Positions 44,493-54,312 are shown, counted from the first letter of the stretch. The stretch: DNA of 64,000 bases from DAOMNO01 sp035443885 (GCA_035443885.1 DAOMNO010000006.1:1-64000); one strand, 5' to 3'. Numbers and translations: made by a program. Notes: generated from the sequence alone by a model not told the origin.

Positions 44493-47153
44493 ATGAACTT
44501 GTCTTTTCTCAGCGTTCGTAGCCTGTCGTCGAAGCTCGTGGCGTTGTTCTTCGTCGCGGCAATCATGCTGCCAGCGTCTGTTGTGCGCGCACAGGGCACA
44601 TTCGGCGCCTTGCCTGACCCGATCTCCAGCCGCGACTTGACCCGATACTCAGAGCGGCTCGGCCTGAGCGATCACCAGACGATGGTCTTCGCGGAGCATC
44701 ACGCAGCGTATCTTGAGGAGTTCCGCGAGCTGCGAGAGCGCGACATTGAAGCATTTCTTGACGCCATTCGCGGCATGCGCACGCAGTTTGATCTCGGCGA
44801 CCGCAGGCTGGTGGAAGACCTTGTGCGCACGCTCAATCGCATCATGGGCCGCATTCGGATGCTGGATGAAGGACTGTTCGACAAGCTCAGTCCGATGCTG
44901 ACCGAAGCGCAATCCGGCATGCTTCCCCGTGTCCGTCAGGCACGAGAGCGCGAACGATTCAATAGCGAAGTAACACGTTTCTTGGATTTCCTGAACCCCG
45001 GCGTTCGTGTGGATTTGAGCGAGATCATAACAGGGCTTGAGTTCGCGCCGGAGCAGATGCAGTTGATCGATCCGATTCTGATGTCCTATGAACAGCGGCT
45101 CACGAGCAGTTCAAGGAAACTGTTTGAAACCACAACCTCAATGGTGCTTGATGTACTCAAGCGACTTGAACAGATGGGTTTCACGCAGGGTTCATTGCGC
45201 GATCCGGCCACCGCGTTCAGGCTGTTCGAGGCGTTTCAGACGATCTGGGACGAAGTAACGCTTGATCTGATGAAGGAATCGAATGAGATCGCATTGTTGC
45301 ATCGTCGCACTTATCGCAGCATTGCAGCGGCTTTGCCCGATGACTCTGCGAGGCGATTGACCAGAGAGTACTACCGCCGGGCGTACCCTGAAGCCGCAAA
45401 CATCGGTCGTCTTGCGGAGCGCCAGCTTAATGCCGCCTTGCGGATCGATACACTGCCTGAAGATACACGGCAATCAATCGAATTGCTGCGCACAAGTCAT
45501 CGGGCCTCACAGGATCGTGTTGCAGAACAGATCGTCGATCTGCTGGATGAGCGGCGCAGAAGCATGACGCTGCGGACGATCATTCGCCGTGGAGCGGATG
45601 AGCGGCAGACAATGCTCGACGACCTTCGCCGACGTGGTGAAGAGACCGATGCGTCCACGATTCAGTCGCTTCAGGCAATGCTTGGTCCGGAGTTGGCGCA
45701 GTACGTTCAGAACGCGCCGGGCGATGATCGCCGCGAGTTCTTCGGCAATCGAGTGAATGTTGCAGTCTCTCGCGCGGAAGGGACGGGCGGCGGTGGGCCG
45801 GTCATTGTGTCACAGCGCTTTGAAGTGGCACAGGGAATGGACGCGACTGGTTTGCCGAGGCGCATCACCATCACCGATGTGCGGCACTACGCGGACCGAT
45901 GGCAGCTTGACGAGAGTCAACGGTCAATTCTTCAGACGCTTTACGATGACTACGCAGCGCAGCAGCGCAAGATTCAGGATGAGCAGATCACACCGCTGAA
46001 TGAGGCGATGCGCGATGCATTCCGTCAGGGCGGTGGGCCGGGTGGCGGCGGCATGGCAGCCATGCAAGAGATCAGCCAGATGCGCGAGGCGGCATTCAAT
46101 GCGTTGACGCAGCTTGAAAAAACGTTTTTTGATGATGTCGAGATTGCTGTCATCGGGCCGGAGCAGCAGCAGGAATTCAGCCGTGTGCGCGCGGAGCGAG
46201 AGCGAGCCATCTATCTTGCGGGCGGGCGCGTCGGCATGATGATGGGTGGCGGGCCGGGCATGATGGCCTTTGGGGGCGGTGCATCGAATGAAGCAGGAAT
46301 TGATCTGACGCGACTGTTCTTTGATGCTGAAATCGCCAACCAGCATCGTCAGGCCGTGCTTGATGTGCTGGACGGCTATTCCGATCAGGCGACCTCGCTT
46401 CTCAAGTCGCGATTTGAAGCGGAGCAGGGTATGCGCCGTGCAATGGAGCGATTTGCGCCGCCGCCGGGTTCATCACCTGACGCAGCTCGTGAGATCGCGA
46501 TGGAGCGAGGACGCGAAATCGGCCAGGTCATGCAGACCTATGGACGAACCATGCGTGAAGCGACGGATGCGATGACGGAGTTGAATCGGCGCACGCTGGA
46601 TTCTCTTGCGGAAAGACTGCCTCAGGCTGAAGCAACCTCACTGCGCCGTGCGTTTGAGCGGCAGGCATATCCAGAAGTCTTCAATGATCCCGGCTCACTT
46701 GAGCCGAGGCTTGCTGCGATCTTTGAGCTTCCTGATCTCTCGGAATCTCAGCGTACGCGCATTATGGAGCTTGCCGCCGACTATCGACGCTCTTACTCGC
46801 AGGTTTCTGATCGCATGATTGAAGTTCATGCGGCTGGCGGTGGAAATCAAGCTGCTGGCGGTCCTCAGCGAGGCGGCCAGCCTGGCGCACGAGGCGGTGA
46901 TGGTCGCGGGCAGCGAGGCGGCCAGGCTGGTCGAATGGGTGGCATGGCTCCTGGCGGCGGTGCGGAGCAATGGCAGGCGCGCGAAGAGCAGCGCAATGCA
47001 CTTGAGCGGCTTCGGTTTGAGAGGACGGAACTCAACGAACGTGCGCTACGCCAGCTTCGCAGCGTTCTGACCCCCAGTCAGGTGGAGCAGATCGGTGGCC
47101 TTGATCCGGTTGATGAGCGTCGATTCAACTTCAACCGCCGAGAATCGCGTTGA
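44493..47153 (+). CDS. Large secreted helical protein with an internal duplication, function unknown
   Basis: An 886-residue product with a signal peptide (about 1-33, ending VVRAQ) and almost entirely helical, charged sequence. It consists of two related halves. Blocks at about 46-95, 173-220, 281-350 and 368-405 recur in the same order at about 459-508, 603-650, 709-779 and 830-868. For example, RRAYPEAANIGRLAERQL matches RQAYPEVFNDPGSLEPRL. The short motifs resemble the Q-containing helices of Spy/CpxP-type proteins (LSDHQ, LDESQR, LSESQR). Gly-rich insertions lie near 512-520, 578-600 and 781-825. I do not recognise a family. Its 3' end overlaps the convergent reductase gene by 23 bases. 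Confidence 0.85.
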   Translation: MNLSFLSVRSLSSKLVALFFVAAIMLPASVVRAQGTFGALPDPISSRDLTRYSERLGLSDHQTMVFAEHHAAYLEEFRELRERDIEAFLDAIRGMRTQFDLGDRRLVEDLVRTLNRIMGRIRMLDEGLFDKLSPMLTEAQSGMLPRVRQARERERFNSEVTRFLDFLNPGVRVDLSEIITGLEFAPEQMQLIDPILMSYEQRLTSSSRKLFETTTSMVLDVLKRLEQMGFTQGSLRDPATAFRLFEAFQTIWDEVTLDLMKESNEIALLHRRTYRSIAAALPDDSARRLTREYYRRAYPEAANIGRLAERQLNAALRIDTLPEDTRQSIELLRTSHRASQDRVAEQIVDLLDERRRSMTLRTIIRRGADERQTMLDDLRRRGEETDASTIQSLQAMLGPELAQYVQNAPGDDRREFFGNRVNVAVSRAEGTGGGGPVIVSQRFEVAQGMDATGLPRRITITDVRHYADRWQLDESQRSILQTLYDDYAAQQRKIQDEQITPLNEAMRDAFRQGGGPGGGGMAAMQEISQMREAAFNALTQLEKTFFDDVEIAVIGPEQQQEFSRVRAERERAIYLAGGRVGMMMGGGPGMMAFGGGASNEAGIDLTRLFFDAEIANQHRQAVLDVLDGYSDQATSLLKSRFEAEQGMRRAMERFAPPPGSSPDAAREIAMERGREIGQVMQTYGRTMREATDAMTELNRRTLDSLAERLPQAEATSLRRAFERQAYPEVFNDPGSLEPRLAAIFELPDLSESQRTRIMELAADYRRSYSQVSDRMIEVHAAGGGNQAAGGPQRGGQPGARGGDGRGQRGGQAGRMGGMAPGGGAEQWQAREEQRNALERLRFERTELNERALRQLRSVLTPSQVEQIGGLDPVDERRFNFNRRESR

Positions 47154-48087
47154 TGCGGTCCAGCACATCCTCGTCGAGGTGAATCTCGCTTGCTTTGGCG
47201 TTCTCGATGATTTGCTGCGGTTTCGTTGCGCCGATGATCGTGCTGGAGATTTCGGGCCGACTCAGACACCACGCGAGCGCAAGGTTTGAAAGCGGTATGT
47301 TCAACCCATCTGCCAAGCGAGCCAGTTTGCGGATGACTTCCATGTTGTGGTCGGTCATCCGCGGCTTGATGAACTGGCCCGCAGCTTCGTCACTGGCGCG
47401 GCTGCCTTCAGGAATTCCGTTGTTGTATTTGCCGGTTAGTAGCCCTTCGGCCAGTGGTGAAAAGTTGACGATCCCCATGCCAAGTTCGCGGCACATCGGA
47501 AAAACATTTCGCTCCCAATGCCGTTCCAGCATGTTGTAAAGGGGCTGGTTGCTCACGGGGCGATGCCAGCCGTGCTCTTCACAGGTCGTCGCAGCTTCGG
47601 CGATCTGATCCGCGTTCCATTCTGAAACGCCCCAGTAAAGCACCTTGCCCTGATTGATGAGATCGTTCATCGCGCGGCAGGTTTCGATGATCGGCGTTTC
47701 GCTATCAGCGCGGTGGCACTGGTAAAGATCGATGTACTCAACGCCGAGCCGTTTCAATGAAGCATGACACTGCTCGAAGATGTGCTTGCGGCTGAGACCG
47801 CGATCGTTTGCTCCGGGGAACGGCCACTCTCGCTGCCACGGCCAGAAGACCTTGGTGGCGAGCACATAGGTGTCCCGAATGAATGGCCGCAAGGCCCGTC
47901 CCACGAGCACTTCGGTTTCACCCCGCCCGTACACATTGGCGGTGTCGAAGAAATTGATGCCGTTCTCGTAAGCGGTGCGATGCAGCACGGCGGCCAACTC
48001 GTCACCGCCCTTGTTCATCGTCAGCCACGAACCGAAGCCGACTTCAGACACTTTGACACCCCACATGCCCAATCGACGATACTTCAT
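47131..48087 (-). CDS. Aldo/keto reductase (Kv-beta/YghZ-like)
   Basis: NAD(P)H-dependent carbonyl reductase with a TIM barrel. The tetrad is recognisable: Asp in NFFDTANVYGRGETEVLVG, Tyr in the same motif, Lys in YVLATKVFW, and His in IDLYQCHRADSETP. WGVSEWNADQI and SSTIIGATKPQQIIENAKA near the end are typical of the potassium-channel beta-subunit-like group. ATG at 48087 yields 318 residues; the open frame upstream is not conserved. The last 23 bases overlap the 3' end of the 886-residue gene. Substrate unknown. Confidence 0.93.
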   Translation of the reverse strand: MKYRRLGMWGVKVSEVGFGSWLTMNKGGDELAAVLHRTAYENGINFFDTANVYGRGETEVLVGRALRPFIRDTYVLATKVFWPWQREWPFPGANDRGLSRKHIFEQCHASLKRLGVEYIDLYQCHRADSETPIIETCRAMNDLINQGKVLYWGVSEWNADQIAEAATTCEEHGWHRPVSNQPLYNMLERHWERNVFPMCRELGMGIVNFSPLAEGLLTGKYNNGIPEGSRASDEAAGQFIKPRMTDHNMEVIRKLARLADGLNIPLSNLALAWCLSRPEISSTIIGATKPQQIIENAKASEIHLDEDVLDRINAILGG

Positions 48088-48153
48088 CGCGTCGCAGCCT
48101 CCTGAAGTTGAGAGCAGCATCGTATCATCAAAGTCAGTCTGGCTGGATCGATC

Positions 48154-48828
48154 ATGTCGAAGAAGATGACTGATATTCGAGCCAATTCGCTTGATCCGCA
48201 ACATCCGGATGGGGTGCTGCTGCGCTGGATATACGAGCGAGGCATCTTCCCAATGGCGGATGCTCATGCGGGCCGCATTGAGTACTACAGCCCGGATCCG
48301 CGAGGCATCATTCCGCTTCAACCTTTGAACGCATTTCATGTGCCACGCAATCTGGCTCGTGAGGTCAAACGCGGTCGATTTGATATTCGTTGCGATACGG
48401 CGTTTGAAGCGGTGATGCGCGAGTGTGCAAAGGCGCGTAGCGAAGACAACGGCACGTGGATGTCTGAAGCACTGCTTGAGGGGTATCTCGAACTCTTCCA
48501 TACCGGCAATGCACATAGCGTTGAAGCATGGATCGGCAGCTCGCTTGTCGGGGGGCTATACGGGGTGCACATCGGCGCAGCGTTTTTCGGTGAATCAATG
48601 TTCAGCAGGCCTGAACAGGGCGGCACCAATGCGTCCAAGGTCTGTCTTGTGCATCTGGTGCGATGGCTCCAAAGACAGGATTTCACACTGCTGGATACAC
48701 AGTTCTGGAATCCGCATCTGGCGCAGTTTGGCTGTATTGAGATTCCTCGGGCGGCGTATCTGGCCAGGCTGGAAGCCGCTATCCGAAGGCCACGGGAGTG
48801 GGGTGTGTTTCAGCCGCTCTGCGCGTGA
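48154..48828 (+). CDS. aat: Leucyl/phenylalanyl-tRNA-protein transferase
   Basis: Aat adds Leu or Phe to proteins with N-terminal Arg or Lys, marking them for ClpS/ClpAP. The family signature YSPDPRGIIPLQ is present, with WMSEALLEGYLELFHTGNAHSVE and LVGGLYGVHIGAAFFGESMFS, then LLDTQFWNPHLAQFG. At 224 residues it is of normal length. It is divergent from the aldo/keto reductase with 66 bases between starts. No clpA or clpS is nearby. Confidence 0.95.
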   Translation: MSKKMTDIRANSLDPQHPDGVLLRWIYERGIFPMADAHAGRIEYYSPDPRGIIPLQPLNAFHVPRNLAREVKRGRFDIRCDTAFEAVMRECAKARSEDNGTWMSEALLEGYLELFHTGNAHSVEAWIGSSLVGGLYGVHIGAAFFGESMFSRPEQGGTNASKVCLVHLVRWLQRQDFTLLDTQFWNPHLAQFGCIEIPRAAYLARLEAAIRRPREWGVFQPLCA

Positions 48829-48918
48829 GTCACTTCACATTTCGAGCGGGAAACGGCTACCATTCGCACCCCAACATGCGCCCTTGATGCGCACTTTTCT
48901 CAAACTGGAATCATCGTC

Positions 48919-50001
48919 ATGGAATGTGGAATCGTCGGTCTTCCCGGCGTCGGGAAGACAACTCTCTTCAGTGCTCTTACCGGCAATCGTGCTGGGCTGG
49001 GCGGCGCAGCCGCAGGTGGCGGGAAGCCCAACATCGGCGTTGCCCATGTGCCCGATCCTCGGCTGAAGATCATCGCTTCGTTCATCCCGACGAAGAAGAT
49101 CGTTCCTGCGTCGATTCAGTTCGTGGATATTCCCGGCGTTCCGCCCGGCGGGGAAGCTTCCAAACTCAACAACTTCCTTTCGCACGTCCGCAAGGTGGAT
49201 GCTGTCTGTCATGTCGTGCGATGTTTCGATGACGGCTCAGGACTGCAGGGGATCGACGCTGCGGGTGATATTGACCGCATGGACACGGAACTGGTTCTTG
49301 CAGACCTGATCGTGGCGGAGTCGGCCATCGACAAGGCCAAGCGGGCCGCAAGGACTGGAGATGCTGAAAACAAGGCACGGGTCGCCGTGCTGGAAAAAGT
49401 GCTCGCAGCGCTGAACGACGGAAAGCCTATTCGCTCAATCCTTGCGGACGGGTTGTCAGATGCTGAGCAGGCGATCCTGCGGAGCTATGGCATGATTACG
49501 TCCAAGCCGGTGCTCTATGTCGCGAATGTGGGTGAAGATGATCTGGCAGGTCAGTCGGCAGCGGTGGCTGCTGTTCGAGCACATGCTGCGGCGACGGGTT
49601 CGCAATCTGTTGTGCTTTGCGCCAAACTGGAAGCCGAGTTGTCGGAGCTGGACGATGCAGATCGGGATGAGATGCTGCAGTCCATGGGGCTGGCCGAGCC
49701 TGCCAGCGGGCCGATGGCCCGTGCGGTGTACGCTCTGCTGGGGCTTTCGTCGTTTTACACGGCTGGCGAGAAGGAAGTGCGGGCATGGACGATCCGGACG
49801 GGCTCCAGCGCACCGGAAGCCGCGGGGGCCATTCACTCCGACATTGAGCGGGGCTTCATTCGTGCGGAGTGCTACCACGTTGATGATCTTGTGGCCTATC
49901 GCACGGAAAAAGCCATTCGCGACGCTGGAAAACTCCGCAGTGAAGGCAAGAACTACCGAATGCGCGATGGCGATGTTGTCCACTTCCTGTTCAATGTCTA
50001 A
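48919..50001 (+). CDS. ychF: Ribosome-binding ATPase YchF (Obg-like)
   Basis: YchF/OLA1 is an ATPase that binds the ribosome and responds to oxidative stress. The P-loop is CGIVGLPGVGKTTLFSALTG, followed by the switch IQFVDIPGVPPGGEASKLNNF and the ATP-specifying motif NVGEDD (NxxE in place of NKxD). A coiled-coil segment (about 130-160) follows. At the C-terminus lies a TGS domain with FIRAECYHVDDL and RMRDGDVVHFLFNV. The 360-residue length is standard. Confidence 0.96.
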   Translation: MECGIVGLPGVGKTTLFSALTGNRAGLGGAAAGGGKPNIGVAHVPDPRLKIIASFIPTKKIVPASIQFVDIPGVPPGGEASKLNNFLSHVRKVDAVCHVVRCFDDGSGLQGIDAAGDIDRMDTELVLADLIVAESAIDKAKRAARTGDAENKARVAVLEKVLAALNDGKPIRSILADGLSDAEQAILRSYGMITSKPVLYVANVGEDDLAGQSAAVAAVRAHAAATGSQSVVLCAKLEAELSELDDADRDEMLQSMGLAEPASGPMARAVYALLGLSSFYTAGEKEVRAWTIRTGSSAPEAAGAIHSDIERGFIRAECYHVDDLVAYRTEKAIRDAGKLRSEGKNYRMRDGDVVHFLFNV

Positions 50002-50087
50002 GGGCGCTTGGGCTGGGGTGCGACTTCGTAGGTCGATTCGCAATTGAAAAGGCTGATTTGTCGGGTTTTTGCCGATAAAGTTGTCGT

Positions 50088-52442
50088 ATGGATCGCCGCA
50101 GGCTGATTCCGAGCATGTTCCACAGGCGGCTTGTGCTTCTTGTCGCGGTGATCGCGCTCACAAGCCTCGGCCTTGGTGCGCAGCTTTTCAAGCTTTCAGT
50201 GGTTGAAGGTGCGCATCGCTTGGCTGAAGCGGAATCTCGTCTTGATCGCCGGACGTATCTTCCCACCTACCGCGGTCGCATTCTTGACCGTCATGGTCGA
50301 GTGCTGGCTGAAGATCGAGCAAGCTACGACATCGCAGTCGATTACGATGTGATTCTCGGGGTGTGGGCGGAGAATCGTGCGGCGCGGCAGGCACGTCGCG
50401 AAATTGGGACATCGGAGTGGAACGCGCTCAGCCCGGAGCGGCGAGATGCTGCAATTCGTCATCACCTTGACTATTGGAAAACCAAGACCGACACCCTTTG
50501 GATGCAGATTCAAAGGCTCGGCAAGATTGACGAGGCGGAACTCATCAGGCGTCGCGATGCGATTCGCGCCGAAATGCAGACCACGGCTGCGACCGTATGG
50601 GAGCGTCAACGCGCAGCGTGGCTTGCGCGATTTGGAATGGAAGAGGATGCTGCCGAAGCCGCAGACAATCCTCGCAGTGGCGGCTTCACGCCGAGGCCGA
50701 TTCGTGAGCAGCGACAGCCGCACGTGATTCTCCCGCGAGTGTCCGAAGAAGTTGCATTCGAATTCGTTCGCATTGCTCGCGAACTCGACGGCATCGTTCA
50801 TGTGCTGGACTCACGTCGTCGAGAGTATCCGTGGACCAGTGCGGAAGTGCTTCTTGATCGCGACACATTGCCGAAGCCGTTGCGGTCGTCAACGCCCATT
50901 TCCATTCGTGTGGATGGCATCGCCGATCATGTGCTCGGTTCAGTTCGCACAGAAGTCTGGGAGCAGGATGTTGTGCGAAGGCCGTTCGTCAATCCTCGCA
51001 CAGGCGAGATTGATTTGGGTGGGTATCGGCCAGGCGACGTTGTCGGTTCGCGTGGCCTTGAAGCCGCCTTTGAGGATCGCCTTCGCGGGCTTCGCGGGGT
51101 CATCAATGAACGGCGAGATACGGGCGAGCAGCAGCGAGTGGATGCCGTGCCGGGCAGGGATTTGCACATCACGCTCGATTCTCGATTGCAGGCGCGCGTG
51201 CAGGCGATTCTATCGCATGAGTATGGACTGACGCGAGTTCAGCGTTGGCACAACAACACTGCGCTGCCATTAGGCAGGCCGCTCAACGCAGCGGCAGTGG
51301 TCGTGGATGTTGAGAACGGCGAGATTCTGGCGATGGTTTCGATGCCCACGATAGCGATGGGACAACGTATGACGGATGCCCGCCGAAGGACGGATGACCC
51401 TTGGGTAAACCGTGCTGTGGAGGCGATTTATCCGCCCGGATCAATCATCAAGCCGCTGGTCCTTTGCGCTGCTGTGCAGGAAGGCGTGCACGCGCTCGGC
51501 GCTGCGATTACATGCAACGGCCACTATTACGAATCGCATCAGGATCGCGCACGATGCTGGATCTATCGGCCGCAGTTCTATATGCGAACGCATGGTCCAT
51601 TGCTTGCTGAAGAAGCGATGGCACGATCGTGCAATATCTACTTCTACACGCTGGGTGATCGGCTCGGTATGGCAAGGCTGAGCAACTGGTTTCGTCGGTT
51701 CGGTCTTGGATCGCCTCTGGATATCGGTCTGCTCGGCCCGCTCGTTGATGGCAAGCGTTTGGGTGAGAACGGTGGTCAGGTGCCGGATGAAGACACCATC
51801 GCGAAGCTTCGTAACGAAGGTCAACTTAATTTTTCATCCGTCATCATGGGAATTGGCCAAGGGCCAGTAACGTGGACACCGGTACAAGCCGCGAATGCAT
51901 ACGCCACGCTGGCGCGAGGCGGCGTTGTGCGCGATGCAACGCTGGTCCGTGATGACGAGCGCATTGTTCCCAGACCTTCTCGCAGTCATCTTGGGCTGCC
52001 GCCTTCTCTTGTCCGGGCCGCCATTGAAGGCCTGCGCCAATCTGTTGAGGAGAGTTACGGCACAGGACACATCATTCGATACGAGTACGACGAATCCATC
52101 GTGCCGGACAAGACGTTCAATGTTGAAGGAATCACCGTGTGGGCGAAGACGGGCACCGCCCAGGCCCCTGCGCTGCCAGTGGATACCACGGGTGATGGTG
52201 AGAACGACTCTGTCCTCACAGGCCTTTCTCATGCGTGGACGGTTGGCTTAGTAGGACCGAAGTCCAGAGGTGAACCGCGCTATTCGATCGCGGTCATTGT
52301 TGAGTATGGTGGATCGGGCGGACGAGTTGCCGGCCCGATTGTGAATCAGATCATCCGTGCACTTCAGGTGGAAGGATATCTGCCGAACATTGAAGCAGAG
52401 CGCAAAGCGCGCGTTGATCGTTCAACCGGGGGCGCGTCGTGA
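50088..52442 (+). CDS. mrdA: Penicillin-binding protein 2 (elongasome transpeptidase)
   Basis: PBP2 cross-links peptidoglycan during side-wall growth together with RodA. There is one membrane helix at about 13-35 and a pedestal domain starting YRGRILDRHGRVLAEDRASY. The transpeptidase motifs are SIIK (Ser452, Lys455), SCN (Ser514-Asn516) and KTG (Lys687). At 784 residues it exceeds E. coli PBP2 (633), with an insertion of about 120 mostly helical residues near 85-200. rodA follows with a four-base GTGA overlap. It shows that this organism has a peptidoglycan elongation system. Confidence 0.95.
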   Translation: MDRRRLIPSMFHRRLVLLVAVIALTSLGLGAQLFKLSVVEGAHRLAEAESRLDRRTYLPTYRGRILDRHGRVLAEDRASYDIAVDYDVILGVWAENRAARQARREIGTSEWNALSPERRDAAIRHHLDYWKTKTDTLWMQIQRLGKIDEAELIRRRDAIRAEMQTTAATVWERQRAAWLARFGMEEDAAEAADNPRSGGFTPRPIREQRQPHVILPRVSEEVAFEFVRIARELDGIVHVLDSRRREYPWTSAEVLLDRDTLPKPLRSSTPISIRVDGIADHVLGSVRTEVWEQDVVRRPFVNPRTGEIDLGGYRPGDVVGSRGLEAAFEDRLRGLRGVINERRDTGEQQRVDAVPGRDLHITLDSRLQARVQAILSHEYGLTRVQRWHNNTALPLGRPLNAAAVVVDVENGEILAMVSMPTIAMGQRMTDARRRTDDPWVNRAVEAIYPPGSIIKPLVLCAAVQEGVHALGAAITCNGHYYESHQDRARCWIYRPQFYMRTHGPLLAEEAMARSCNIYFYTLGDRLGMARLSNWFRRFGLGSPLDIGLLGPLVDGKRLGENGGQVPDEDTIAKLRNEGQLNFSSVIMGIGQGPVTWTPVQAANAYATLARGGVVRDATLVRDDERIVPRPSRSHLGLPPSLVRAAIEGLRQSVEESYGTGHIIRYEYDESIVPDKTFNVEGITVWAKTGTAQAPALPVDTTGDGENDSVLTGLSHAWTVGLVGPKSRGEPRYSIAVIVEYGGSGGRVAGPIVNQIIRALQVEGYLPNIEAERKARVDRSTGGAS

Positions 52443-53662
52443 GTCAGGTAACGGTCTCCCTTGCGGGAAGTCGGTACACGCCCTCCGGCCTGCGTGTGAA
52501 TGCCAAGGAGCTGCATAAGCCGCGTGTGCAGTGGCTGAATACAGGCTGGCTATGCGTCTTTGCAGCGGCAACGCTCAGTGTGCTGGGGATCGTTGCGATT
52601 TCCACAACGGAGCCGTCTCTCGCGCTTCGGCAGGTAATTCACCTCGGCATCGGCATCGTTGGGGCGGCCATCGTTGCAGCACCGCATTATCGCTGGGTGC
52701 ATCGTGCGAGCTACCCGGCCATGATCGTCGTGCTCTTGATGCTCGTCTTTGTGCTGATTCCGTGGGTGCCGGAAGCGATCGTTCGTCCTCGCAATGGTGC
52801 GAGGCGATGGATCAATCTTGGCATCACAGACTTTCAGCCATCCGAACTGGCGAAGATTGCGTACATCATCGCTCTCGCTGCGTATCTTCGGTATCGCGCG
52901 AACTACAGAACATTCCGAGGTCTGCTGCTCCCGTTGGTGTTGAGCTTCATTCCGCTCGGACTGATTTTACGTGAACCCGACCTTGGTACGGCCATGCTCT
53001 TCCTGCCGACGTTCTTCGCGATGATGATTGCTGCGGGCGCGAAGATCAGGCACATCGTGCTGATTATCGTGCTGGGTATTTCACTCGCGCCGCTGACATA
53101 TCCGATGCTCAGGCCGCACCAGAAAGGCCGTATTCAAGCCATGATCGCGCAGGTAACGGGCGACCCGCGCTATGAAGACGACCTTGGCTACCAGGGTGCT
53201 CGTGCCATGACGCTTGTCGGCGCGGGCGGCATCATGGGAGTTGGGAAACAGAAAGCCGCGGACCTTGTTCGTTTCAACCATCTGCCTGAAGAACACAATG
53301 ACATGATCTTCGCGGTGATTTGCTGCAGGTGGGGGGTTGCAGGCGCACTGGCCACGTGGAGCGTCTTCATTCTCTTTGCGCTGGGCGGCATTCTCACTGC
53401 CGGCCAAAGTAAAGACCCGTTCGGAAGGCTTGTTGCAGTGGGTGTCGTTGCGATGATCATCTCACAGATGACGATCAACACCGGCATGACGATCGGAGTG
53501 CTTCCCATTACCGGCTTGACATTGCCGTTCATCAGCTATGGCGGCTCCAGCCTTGTCGTTGCATGGCTGATGGTCGGCCTGCTGCTCAACATTGCCCTTC
53601 GCAGGCCGCAATATCTGGCGAGGAAGAGCTTTGAGTTCGATGAGCGCTCCGATCAGGCGTGA
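52439..53662 (+). CDS. rodA: Rod-shape peptidoglycan glycosyltransferase RodA (SEDS family)
   Basis: RodA polymerises lipid II as partner of PBP2. The protein has about ten membrane helices and the SEDS signatures GARRWINLGITDFQPSELAK, LILREPDLGTAMLFLPTFF and FNHLPEEHNDMIFAVI, plus LPFISYGGSSLV near the end. The N-terminal about 30 residues form a soluble extension. Its GTG start overlaps the mrdA stop (GTGA), and its last 10 bases overlap the 3' end of the convergent tetR gene. Confidence 0.96.
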   Translation: MSQVTVSLAGSRYTPSGLRVNAKELHKPRVQWLNTGWLCVFAAATLSVLGIVAISTTEPSLALRQVIHLGIGIVGAAIVAAPHYRWVHRASYPAMIVVLLMLVFVLIPWVPEAIVRPRNGARRWINLGITDFQPSELAKIAYIIALAAYLRYRANYRTFRGLLLPLVLSFIPLGLILREPDLGTAMLFLPTFFAMMIAAGAKIRHIVLIIVLGISLAPLTYPMLRPHQKGRIQAMIAQVTGDPRYEDDLGYQGARAMTLVGAGGIMGVGKQKAADLVRFNHLPEEHNDMIFAVICCRWGVAGALATWSVFILFALGGILTAGQSKDPFGRLVAVGVVAMIISQMTINTGMTIGVLPITGLTLPFISYGGSSLVVAWLMVGLLLNIALRRPQYLARKSFEFDERSDQA

Positions 53663-54237
53663 GCAGGGGCTGCATGAAAGTGTCGATCGATCAGCGCTTC
53701 AGCGGCAATATGAGCAATCTCAGCAGATGAGACATCCATTGAGATGTGTCGGGCTGCCAAGGCGCCGCGCACAATGAGCATGAGCTGATCCGCAAGCGCG
53801 GCGGGGTCTTGAACACCAGCGTCTTCCGCAACGGAAGCAATTGCAGTGAGCAGATTCGCGCCGTGTCTTTCAGCCATCATGTGAATCGGATCGTGCTGCA
53901 TCGGGAACTCGATGGCTGCGGTCATAAACATGCAGCCGCGAAAATTCTCATCGCGAAACCATTGCACGAGCAGGTCAAAGATCGCGAGCAGTTGGGCCTT
54001 CGGTCCAAGCGGAGCGCGTTCGCGCATCAGTGTTACCAGCTCGTCAATATCGTGCCGGTCGCGCCGCTCAAGCGCGGCGAGGATGAGCGCGTCCTTGCTA
54101 TCGAAGTGCTTGTAGAAAGCGGTCTTGGTGATGCCGACAGCATCCAGAATGCGGTCAAGCCCGATCGCGTTGTAGCCGTGGTGATAGAAGAGGTCGATCG
54201 CCGCGTCAATCAGTCTGTCACGAGTGGTTACGGTCAT
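53653..54237 (-). CDS. TetR/AcrR-family transcriptional regulator
   Basis: The N-terminal helix-turn-helix is clear: TRDRLIDAAIDLFYHHGYNA, then LDRILDAVGITKTAFYKHFDSKDALILAAL. The C-terminal ligand-binding part (about 60-190) is of the TetR_C type. ATG at 54237 is preferred to one five codons upstream. The gene is divergent from the methyltransferase gene at 54425, and the 187-base gap contains a phased 11-bp repeat (54313-54351) that is a good candidate operator, so it may control both itself and the methyltransferase. Confidence 0.92.
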   Translation of the reverse strand: MTVTTRDRLIDAAIDLFYHHGYNAIGLDRILDAVGITKTAFYKHFDSKDALILAALERRDRHDIDELVTLMRERAPLGPKAQLLAIFDLLVQWFRDENFRGCMFMTAAIEFPMQHDPIHMMAERHGANLLTAIASVAEDAGVQDPAALADQLMLIVRGALAARHISMDVSSAEIAHIAAEALIDRHFHAAPAHA

Positions 54238-54312
54238 GCCAGTTCTCCACATGGGCTATCGACGAGCAGAGGGGGATCCGCGGAAGTGTCTTCTTGCGGC
54301 CTTCAGCCGGGG

